Part shown: positions 8,696 through 15,042 of the stretch, in pieces
How the letters are laid out: each line of letters begins with the position of its first letter
How positions within the stretch are numbered: position 1 is the stretch's first letter
NCBI GenBank assembly: GCA_020025515.1
Contig: JAHHRZ010000001.1
Span: 62,001-126,000 of the forward strand
Reading direction: 5' to 3'
From: Oscillospiraceae bacterium
GTDB taxonomy: Bacteria > Bacillota > Clostridia > Oscillospirales > Oscillospiraceae
DNA: 64,000 nt
Made by a program: the position numbers and the translations under genes
Notes under the pieces: model-generated
What the model was told of the DNA's origin: nothing
Databases searched by the model: none
The model's input: the letters and a program-made list of their open reading frames with translations, nothing else

Positions 8696-8709
8696 ATTCA
8701 ACTGGTTTT

Positions 8710-8738
8710 ATTGTACATCTGATATGGAAAAAATGCAA
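8710..8738 (-). promoter_or_regulatory. Promoter of the thiamine operon
   Basis: Minus-strand TTGCAT (8733-8738) and TACAAT (8710-8715), 17-base spacing, placed just upstream of the TPP aptamer. Confidence 0.7.
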
Positions 8739-8783
8739 GCACTTTTTGCTAAATCTTACAAAAGAATCTGAAAACTTCCGAAT

Positions 8784-10202
8784 CTACAGCCCCATGACCT
8801 CAATCAGCAGAATCCAGGCCATACCGTAATAGGTCACAACCGCTACCAAGTCATTGATGGTGGTAATGAGGGGACCGGAGGCCACAGCGGGGTCGATGTT
8901 CAACTTTTTGAACACAATGGGGATCACGGTGCCTGTAATACTGGATAGGAACATGGAGACCAGCAGTGCGGTACCTGTGCAGAAGGACACGGAAAACGCC
9001 AGGGACACTGCCTCTCCCTTCAAAAGGAACAGGTACAGGCCAATCAGGAGAAAAGATAAAGAGCCGAGAATCAAGCCGTTGCTCAGACCCACTCGGGCTT
9101 CCTTGGCAACCAGAGACAGCTTCTGCTTGCCTGTGAGCTGCTCGTCCATGAGGACACGAATGGTGATGGCCAGGGACTGGGTGCCCACATTACCGGCCAT
9201 ATCCAGAATAAGGGACTGGAAGCACACCACCACAGTGAGGCTTGCCACAACGCTCTCAAAGAGCCCCACCACCGTGGAGACCACAAGGCCCAAACCCAGC
9301 AGTACCACCAGCCAGGGCAGACGCTTGCGGATACTCTTTCTCAGAGGCTCCTGCAAGTCCTCCTCAGCGGTCAGACCACCCAATTTTGCGTAGTCATCGC
9401 TCATTTCTTCGTCCACCAACCGGGTGATGTCCTGGGCCGTCAAAACGCCCTTCAGCCGATTGTTTCCGTCCAGAACGGGAATGGAGTCCTCAGAGTAGGC
9501 TTTGATTCGCTCGATACAGTCTTCAATCTGCTCGTTGGCGTACACATACGGATAGGATTTCATGGTGATATCCTCTAAATCCGTGTGATCTCTGGCGATA
9601 ATCAAATCCTTCAGGTCAATGGCACCGACAAAGGTATCGTCTTCATCTACCACATAGAGGGTAGAGATATTGTCATTGTCGGCCGCCTGATCCACAAGTT
9701 CCCGCATGGCCTGACGGACGCCGATCCCTTTGGAAATGGAGATGTAATTGGTGGTCATCTGGCTGCCGATTTCGTCCTCGTGGAAGGAATTCAGCATTAA
9801 AATTTCCCCCTTGGATTCCTCTTCCATAAGGTCAAGCAGGGAATTGCGATGCTCTTTGTCCATTTCCCGCAGGGCTTCAGCGGCAGTCATAGGCTCCAGC
9901 TCGGACAAGATGGCCACCTGCTTGGTAATGCCAAGCTCCATTAAGTAGTCGGTCAGATGATCGGAATAGGCCAGGACCTCTGCCAGAACTTCGTGATTCA
10001 GTACACGATAGAGTTTGAGCCGCTCTTCTTTTTTCAGCAGCTCCAGAGCCAGCGCAATATCCATTTCGTGGTAGGTCTGGAGCTTCTCCCCCATAAGCAT
10101 GGGGGCCAGATTGCTGCGAACCATGGCAGCAATCTCGGTCTTATAGTCAGGATGCTGGGAGCCGGCGGGGACTTCTGCCGGATTGGTCTTCTTATTGTTC
10201 AT
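8784..10202 (-). CDS. mgtE: Magnesium transporter MgtE
   Basis: 472 residues, typical MgtE length. Order of domains: an N-terminal helical regulatory domain (residues ~30-140, with the repeated LxELEPMTAAEALREM pattern), a pair of CBS domains (~150-270, DEDDTFVGAIDLKDLI and VLDGNNRLKGVLTAQDI), a connecting helix, and five membrane helices forming the Mg2+ channel (~300-470). The C-terminal helix region includes AGNVGTQSLA and the Asp of TTINDLVAV, which lie in the ion pore of the family. It is a single gene with its own promoter and a long leader that probably senses Mg2+. Confidence 0.95.
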   Translation of the reverse strand: MNNKKTNPAEVPAGSQHPDYKTEIAAMVRSNLAPMLMGEKLQTYHEMDIALALELLKKEERLKLYRVLNHEVLAEVLAYSDHLTDYLMELGITKQVAILSELEPMTAAEALREMDKEHRNSLLDLMEEESKGEILMLNSFHEDEIGSQMTTNYISISKGIGVRQAMRELVDQAADNDNISTLYVVDEDDTFVGAIDLKDLIIARDHTDLEDITMKSYPYVYANEQIEDCIERIKAYSEDSIPVLDGNNRLKGVLTAQDITRLVDEEMSDDYAKLGGLTAEEDLQEPLRKSIRKRLPWLVVLLGLGLVVSTVVGLFESVVASLTVVVCFQSLILDMAGNVGTQSLAITIRVLMDEQLTGKQKLSLVAKEARVGLSNGLILGSLSFLLIGLYLFLLKGEAVSLAFSVSFCTGTALLVSMFLSSITGTVIPIVFKKLNIDPAVASGPLITTINDLVAVVTYYGMAWILLIEVMGL

Positions 10203-10266
10203 TGTTCCGTACCTCCTTGTACATCAAAAGATAGGGAGGTCGGTATAGGAAAGGAACTGCAGGGCA

Positions 10267-10347
10267 CAAAAAAACCATTGTCACCTGAAAGCAGCAATCC
10301 CACACCGACCGATTGGTGATGTAGTGCAGCTTGGAGAACAGACAATG
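10267..10347 (-). promoter_or_regulatory. Putative attenuator in the mgtE leader
   Basis: On the minus strand CCATTGTC (10340-10347) pairs with GACAATGG just before a run of seven T at ~10268-10274. Between the arms lies a smaller CACCAATCGGTCGGTG stem. It begins ~30 bases after the upstream ORF and ends ~65 bases before mgtE, as expected of a conditional terminator. Confidence 0.55.
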
Positions 10348-10375
10348 GAAAGTCAGGTATTATATAAAAACACGA

Positions 10376-10459
10376 TCAGACCACGAACACAGTGCGGTCC
10401 CTGGTATTTTTACAATATCGGCTTACCGTGTCTGTACTTCGACAACTACTACTGTCCAT
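10376..10459 (-). CDS. 27-codon leader peptide upstream of mgtE
   Basis: ATG at 10459 follows AGAGGTGAGAT, a good ribosome site, within the transcribed mgtE leader. The peptide starts MDSSSCRSTD, is rich in Ser, Thr, Arg and Asp, and ends TVFVV. It is too short for normal gene calling. Its place between promoter and terminator suggests that its translation controls mgtE, as known for leader peptides of other Mg2+ transporter genes. I found no proof beyond position and ribosome site, and the peptide matches no leader I know. Confidence 0.5.
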   Translation of the reverse strand: MDSSSCRSTDTVSRYCKNTRDRTVFVV

Positions 10460-10501
10460 GATCTCACCTCTGTTTATATAAATTGGCCAAAGGCCTTGTC
10501 T

Positions 10502-10530
10502 AATATACCACCTCAAAGAGAAAATGTCAA
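10502..10530 (-). promoter_or_regulatory. Promoter of mgtE
   Basis: Minus-strand TTGACA (10525-10530), 17-base spacer, TATATT (10502-10507). It implies a ~290-nt untranslated leader before the mgtE ATG. Confidence 0.75.
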
Positions 10531-10657
10531 TTCTTCCAGAAAAATTGACAGGTTCATCTGGAATCTGTTTTGCATTTTGTAGAGACGCATATAAGCGTGG
10601 GGGATATGGGAAGAAAAAATTGGTAAAAATATATCCATAAAATGTTATCGATAAATA

Positions 10658-10686
10658 TTGACTTATTTAGAAGCGTGTGGTAGAAT
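10658..10686 (+). promoter_or_regulatory. Promoter of the alcohol dehydrogenase gene
   Basis: TTGACT (10658-10663), 17-base spacer, TAGAAT (10681-10686), 48 bases before the ATG. Confidence 0.65.
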
Positions 10687-10733
10687 CCAATCAGCAAAGA
10701 AGCCTATCAATCAGAATAATGGAGGTAACAACT

Positions 10734-11792
10734 ATGAAAGGTTTTGCAATGTTAAAAATTGGTGCTACCGGCTGGGTCGAGAAGGAGATTCCTACCTGCG
10801 GCCCCATGGATGCAATCTGTAAGCCTCTGGCCCTTGCCCCCTGCACATCTGATATCCATACAGTGTGGTCAGGTGCCATTGGTGATCGCAAGGATATGAT
10901 CCTCGGTCATGAAGCGGTTGGTGAAGTGGTGGAAGTCGGCGCTCTGGTCAAGGATTTTAAGCCCGGCGATAAGGTGCTCATCACCGCCATTACCCCTGAC
11001 TGGAATTCTTTGGAGGCCCAGGGCGGTTTCTCCATGCATTCTGGCGGAATGCTCTCCGGCTGGAAGTTCTCCAACTTCAAAGACGGTGTGTTCGCTGAGT
11101 TTTTCCATGTCAATGATGCTGACGGCAACCTGGCGCACCTGCCTGAGGGCATGGATCTGGGTGCTGCTACGATGCTGGCTGACATGGTTCCCACAGGCTT
11201 CCACGGTGCGGAACTGGCCGATATCACCTTTGGCGACAATGTGGCGGTGATCGGTGTGGGCCCTGTAGGCCTGATGGCTGTGGCTGCCGCTGCCATTCGT
11301 GGTGCTGCTGAAATTTATGCCGTAGGTTCTCGGAAGAACTGCACGGACCTTGCCCGGGAATTCGGTGCCACCGATATCATCAACTACCGGGAAGGTGACA
11401 TTGTTCAGCAGATCATGGACAAGACCCATGGCAAGGGCGTTGACAAGGTGATTGTAGCCGGTGGTGACAACAATACCTTCGCACAGGCTCTGGAAATTCT
11501 GAAACCCGGTGGAATCATCGGCAATGTCAACTATCTGGGCGAAGGGGACACGGTGCCCATTCCCAGAGTGCAGTGGGGCTGCGGCATGGGTCACAAGCAG
11601 ATCCGGGGCGGTCTGATGCCCGGTGGCCGTCTCCGTGCGGAAAAGCTGGCCCGCCTGATTATGGCCGGCAGAATCCATCCTGAAAAGCTGATTACCCACA
11701 CCTTCCACGGCCTGGAAAATGTGGAGCCTGCCCTGATGCTCATGAAGGATAAGCCCAGAGATCTCATTAAGCCCCTGGTCATTATCGACTAA
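10734..11792 (+). CDS. NADP-dependent secondary (isopropanol) alcohol dehydrogenase
   Basis: 352 residues, same length as the Clostridium beijerinckii and Thermoanaerobacter secondary ADHs, and starting with the same MKGFAML text behind GGAGGT. Catalytic zinc ligands are visible: Cys in APCTSDIH (~37), His-Glu in LGHEAVGE (~59-60) and the Asp of the LADMVPTG block (~150). The Rossmann loop GVGPVGLMA is followed by GSRKNC and INYREG. These retain the Ser-Arg and Tyr residues that bind the NADP 2'-phosphate in this subfamily. It should reduce acetone-type ketones and aldehydes to alcohols for redox balance. Single-gene unit. Confidence 0.93.
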   Translation: MKGFAMLKIGATGWVEKEIPTCGPMDAICKPLALAPCTSDIHTVWSGAIGDRKDMILGHEAVGEVVEVGALVKDFKPGDKVLITAITPDWNSLEAQGGFSMHSGGMLSGWKFSNFKDGVFAEFFHVNDADGNLAHLPEGMDLGAATMLADMVPTGFHGAELADITFGDNVAVIGVGPVGLMAVAAAAIRGAAEIYAVGSRKNCTDLAREFGATDIINYREGDIVQQIMDKTHGKGVDKVIVAGGDNNTFAQALEILKPGGIIGNVNYLGEGDTVPIPRVQWGCGMGHKQIRGGLMPGGRLRAEKLARLIMAGRIHPEKLITHTFHGLENVEPALMLMKDKPRDLIKPLVIID

Positions 11793-11809
11793 TTTTACGT
11801 CCGCAAAAC

Positions 11810-11843
11810 TTGAGAGGAATCTGCCTTGGCAGATTCCTCTCAA
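11810..11843. terminator. Long perfect hairpin between adh and birA
   Basis: TTGAGAGGAATCTGCC (11810-11825) and its exact complement (11828-11843) form a 16-bp stem shared by the two convergent units. A short T run (GTTTTGC) follows on the minus side; on the plus side there is none, so it probably serves both transcripts imperfectly. Confidence 0.7.
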
Positions 11844-11871
11844 AAGCATATGGGGGGGTATAGGTGCAAAA

Positions 11872-12012
11872 GGGGCTGTACAAAAAGTCCCTGCCTCAGA
11901 ATGATACAACCTATGAAAGTTAGAAATTCCAGCAGAAAATCAGGCTGCATCCCTGTTTCCTGCTGGAATTTGTTTTTCTGTTTTTAAGAAAATCGAGTTT
12001 TTGCACAGCCCC
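11872..12012. mobile_element. MITE-like element with IS-type terminal inverted repeats
   Basis: 141 bp bounded by GGGGCTGTACAAAAA (11872-11886) and TTTTTGCACAGCCCC (11998-12012), 15-bp inverted ends with one mismatch. The interior carries a perfect 12-bp inverted repeat AAATTCCAGCAG / CTGCTGGAATTT (11924-11935, 11960-11971). There is no ORF of transposase size. The end sequence resembles IS-family termini, so it is probably a non-autonomous derivative. I do not see a convincing target duplication. The right end lies six bases from the birA stop. Confidence 0.6.
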
Positions 12013-12018
12013 AAGGAC

Positions 12019-12993
12019 TTATAAATGAATTTGAATTTCACCGCAGGAAAGACAGTCCTGTTCTCCGTCTGAATATCTGACCAGCAGATGACACTCATCG
12101 TCAATTCCGCAGACCACGGCTTCCCGATTTCCACTGTCACGCACAACGGTAACGGACTGGCCTAAGACCAGACTATAGCGGCGGTACTGTTCCACATAAG
12201 CGCTTTTGGGAGCTGTGGAATAATAGTCCATAAAGTGATTGAGAAAGGCTGCCACCAGACGATTTTTCATGTCTTTCCGGGGTGCCTCGAACACGGTTCC
12301 TGCGATGTTCTTCAGTTCTGCCGGAAAGCCTTCCTGAGGCGGATAGACATTCAATCCCACTCCCAAAATGGCATAGTCTAGCAGGCCGGTTTCTAACCCC
12401 ACAGAAGCTTCGGTCAAAATCCCGCAGATCTTTTTTCCGTTGATAAAGATATCGTTGACCCATTTGATTCGGGGCATTTCTTCGGAAACTTCTTCAATGG
12501 CTTCGCACATAGCAGCGGCGGCCATGGTGGTGATCTGTACCGACTCCTGGGGGGAATAGTGGGTGGGACGGAGCAAAATGCTGAAATATACACCGGTTTC
12601 CCCGGGAGAGAAGAAGGAGCGGCCCCGCCTGCCTCTTCCCGCGCTCTGCTGATTGGAAAGGATAATAAGGCCTTCCTGCGCTCCGGCGTTTGCTTTTTCC
12701 CGCAGGAAGGAATTGGTGGAATCCACCGATGGAAGCACGGCAAGCTCCAGAGGGGGAAGAGATTCCTTCAGATATTTCTGGATTCCCTGGGGGGATAAAA
12801 TGTCTGTATGTTCTGACAGGCAATAACCCCGGTTGGTGACGGCGGAAATGCAATAGCCTTCGCTTCTCAGCCGGTCCACCGCCTTCCACACGGCGGCTCT
12901 GGAGACACATAGGGTCTGCGCAAGTACTTCCCCTGAAAAATATACGCCTTTATTGGATTCAAACAGTTCTAATATCTTTTCTTTTGTGGTCAT
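12019..12993 (-). CDS. birA: Bifunctional biotin ligase / biotin repressor BirA
   Basis: 324 residues from ATG 12993, which overlaps the stop of the preceding gene (ATGA); longer in-frame starts lie inside that gene. An N-terminal winged helix (residues ~5-60, CVSRAAVWKAVDRLRSEGY) precedes the biotin protein ligase domain with GRGRRGR, the adenylate-forming glycine loop, and KWVNDIF. The ~50-residue C-terminal SH3-like domain is present. It biotinylates acyl carboxylases and, with its DNA-binding domain, should repress biotin genes. Third gene of bioY-DUF1284-birA. Confidence 0.95.
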   Translation of the reverse strand: MTTKEKILELFESNKGVYFSGEVLAQTLCVSRAAVWKAVDRLRSEGYCISAVTNRGYCLSEHTDILSPQGIQKYLKESLPPLELAVLPSVDSTNSFLREKANAGAQEGLIILSNQQSAGRGRRGRSFFSPGETGVYFSILLRPTHYSPQESVQITTMAAAAMCEAIEEVSEEMPRIKWVNDIFINGKKICGILTEASVGLETGLLDYAILGVGLNVYPPQEGFPAELKNIAGTVFEAPRKDMKNRLVAAFLNHFMDYYSTAPKSAYVEQYRRYSLVLGQSVTVVRDSGNREAVVCGIDDECHLLVRYSDGEQDCLSCGEIQIHL

Positions 12994-13406
12994 GGAAGCT
13001 CCAATTCTCCGTGTTGAGGGTTCTGTTTTGTCAAATAGCACAGTGCAGTCCATTGGCAGTTGCCGCAGATATGCTCCCGCTTGCCCGGGAGAAAAATGTT
13101 GCTATGGACCAGGGCCTGAAAGGTGCGGTATGGAAGGATCTCTCCGGAGGTCAGCCCGCAGGCTTTCAAAACTTCTGCATCATAGGAGGTGACTTTCTCC
13201 TGATCGGTGCAGACCCCATCATGGTTGTTGGGACAGGCCTCACAAATGAGATCGGCCTGGCAGACCACACAGACCAGAGGATTTTTTTCCAGGGTCTGCT
13301 GCACTTGGGCCATATGGGTGACAAAGCTGCTGCTGTAGCCCTCCCCCTTAAAAAAGGCAAGACACATGCCGTGATGGGCCCGGAGTGTTATGAAAGTATG
13401 ATTCAT
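12990..13406 (-). CDS. DUF1284 cysteine-rich protein
   Basis: 138 residues. The N-terminal LRAHHGMCLAFFKGEGYS block is the hallmark of DUF1284. Clustered cysteines (CVVCQADLICEACPNN, CGNCQWTALC and others) suggest an Fe-S cluster or zinc. It overlaps bioY and birA by four bases on each side, so the three are translationally coupled. A role in biotin use is inferred only from this context. Confidence 0.8.
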   Translation of the reverse strand: MNHTFITLRAHHGMCLAFFKGEGYSSSFVTHMAQVQQTLEKNPLVCVVCQADLICEACPNNHDGVCTDQEKVTSYDAEVLKACGLTSGEILPYRTFQALVHSNIFLPGKREHICGNCQWTALCYLTKQNPQHGELELP

Positions 13407-13972
13407 CCCGCCACCTGATCCAGATTGAGTTTGATTGCCTTAGAAAGTCTTTTGCAAAGGGTGAGAGCCAATGCGATTTTCAACAGGTCTGGCAGAACGT
13501 AGGGAAAGACACAGGCGCACAGCGCAGCCCACATTCCCATGGGTTCGGCGCCCTTGGCATAGACCACCATAAACCAGATGGTGCCAAATAGGTAACAGAC
13601 CAAGAGACCTGCTACCATGGAAAAGGCCAGACGGGGATAGCTTCTGCCCAGCAGACGCTCCAGGCCCCACATTGTCAGGGCCGAGGCCAAGAACCCCACA
13701 ATATAACCGCCGGTGCTGCCCAGAATACAGCCCACGCCGCCTGTAAATCCCGCAAAGACGGGAGCGCCGAAGGTTCCGAGAAGCAGGTAGACCAGAACAG
13801 CCAGTGTTCCACGCTTTCCACCCAGGGTCCCCACTGCCATGAACACGCCGAAGGTCTGCATGGTAAAAGGGACAGCGGCTGGAACAGAGATCCAGGAGCA
13901 GGCGGCAATGACCACGGCAAACAGCGCCACATAGGTCATATCCAGGAGTTTTTGCTTTGATTTCATAGACAT
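13403..13972 (-). CDS. bioY: Biotin transporter BioY (ECF S-component)
   Basis: 189 residues with about six hydrophobic helices; the family block FTMQTFGVFMAVGTLGGKRG lies near residue 37 and GGVGCILGSTGGYI-type text follows. BioY captures biotin and is energised by a shared ECF module (EcfA/EcfT), which is not in this window. First gene of the operon, behind a strong promoter; linkage to birA implies repression by BirA-biotin. Confidence 0.93.
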   Translation of the reverse strand: MSMKSKQKLLDMTYVALFAVVIAACSWISVPAAVPFTMQTFGVFMAVGTLGGKRGTLAVLVYLLLGTFGAPVFAGFTGGVGCILGSTGGYIVGFLASALTMWGLERLLGRSYPRLAFSMVAGLLVCYLFGTIWFMVVYAKGAEPMGMWAALCACVFPYVLPDLLKIALALTLCKRLSKAIKLNLDQVAG

Positions 13973-14002
13973 TCCCTCTAATCTGTTATAAGTATAATAC
14001 CG

Positions 14003-14031
14003 ATTATAGATCAGAGAAAATGGATTGTCAA
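14003..14031 (-). promoter_or_regulatory. Promoter of bioY-DUF1284-birA
   Basis: Minus-strand TTGACA (14026-14031) and TATAAT (14003-14008), exactly 17 bases apart. The AT-rich palindromic text downstream (GGTATTATACTTATAAC) is a candidate BirA operator, but I cannot match it to a consensus with certainty. Confidence 0.75.
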
Positions 14032-14898
14032 CTACATTTTAATATCTGGTTTACAATTAAGAAAATGCTGAATTTTGGTCTCTGCACAGGTGTTTTTCAA
14101 GTATACGAAATTGAACTCTCGTTCAATTTCGCAGTTTTCGATTTGAAAGGTGGCAAGTCCGCTTTTTTTCGCTAAAATTTCATAGACAAAGGAAATTCCA
14201 TATCCCTTTTTCACATATTCCAGAATGAGGGAGAAGGAGTTGATACAGATGGTTCGCCTGAAATGGGAAATGGATTCATTATAATCTGAAAGCTTATTTT
14301 CCAGAATGGCTCTGGTGCCGGAGCCTTCTTCACGGCAGATGATGGCTTCCGTCAAAAGCTCCGGAATGGACAAGCTGCGCCCGGCAAAGGGATGACCGGG
14401 CGCGCATACACCTACAAAGGGTTCCCAGCTGAACAACCTGTAGCCATACTTTGTCTTATCAAAGTTTCCTTCAATCAGGGCGAAATCCAGTTTGCAGTCG
14501 TCGATGAGTTCCAGAAGATGGGTGGTATTATCCACCACCAGTTCCAGTTCATGATTGGGACAGGCAATATATGGCTCTGCAAACTGACTGATGACACATT
14601 CTCCCACTGTTTTTGTGGCGCCCACATGAAGGGAGGTGATATCGCTGTTTTGCAGCTGACAAAACAGGTTCTCCTCGTTGCGTTTCATGATCTGTGCGTA
14701 TTGCTCCAAAATAGACGCGGCTTTTGTTTTTTTCAGCTGCCGATTTTCATACAAAAAGAGCTTGCAGCCGTAATCCTGCTCCAAGTGCTGAATGTGCTGG
14801 GTCACGGCCGGCTGCGTAATATGCAGCAGCTCTGCACTTTTTCGATAATTCATTGTATTGCACACTGAAAGAAATGTCTCAAGTCTAAAATCAAGCAT
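14032..14898 (-). CDS. LysR-type transcriptional regulator
   Basis: 288 residues. The N-terminal winged helix-turn-helix (RKSAELLHITQPAVTQHI, residues ~18-36) and a C-terminal periplasmic-binding-fold effector domain are typical. It is divergent from the sulfite/nitrite-reductase fusion gene with a 144-base intergenic region, the classic LysR arrangement in which the regulator controls its neighbour. The effector is unknown; a sulfur or nitrogen compound is a reasonable guess from the neighbour. Confidence 0.88.
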   Translation of the reverse strand: MLDFRLETFLSVCNTMNYRKSAELLHITQPAVTQHIQHLEQDYGCKLFLYENRQLKKTKAASILEQYAQIMKRNEENLFCQLQNSDITSLHVGATKTVGECVISQFAEPYIACPNHELELVVDNTTHLLELIDDCKLDFALIEGNFDKTKYGYRLFSWEPFVGVCAPGHPFAGRSLSIPELLTEAIICREEGSGTRAILENKLSDYNESISHFRRTICINSFSLILEYVKKGYGISFVYEILAKKSGLATFQIENCEIEREFNFVYLKNTCAETKIQHFLNCKPDIKM

Positions 14899-14954
14899 GG
14901 GCGTTCATACCTCTTTTGATAATATGTGCTTATGGAACGATAACGAACAGTGAT

Positions 14955-14983
14955 TTGATAATACCACAATTTTTAGGTATAAT
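14955..14983 (+). promoter_or_regulatory. Promoter of the reductase fusion gene
   Basis: TTGATA (14955-14960), 17-base spacer, TATAAT (14978-14983), 59 bases before the ATG. It lies in the LysR-reductase divergent region, where a LysR operator would be expected. Confidence 0.65.
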
Positions 14984-15042
14984 CAATGTGACAAGAACAG
15001 ATTGCGACAAAGAAATATAAAACAGGAAAAGGAGACTTTGAC

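Noticed and set aside
10203..10530. M-box (ykoK) magnesium riboswitch before mgtE
   Set aside because: I could not find the conserved M-box core in the leader; an upstream ORF and terminator explain what is visible. A covariance search could still overturn this.
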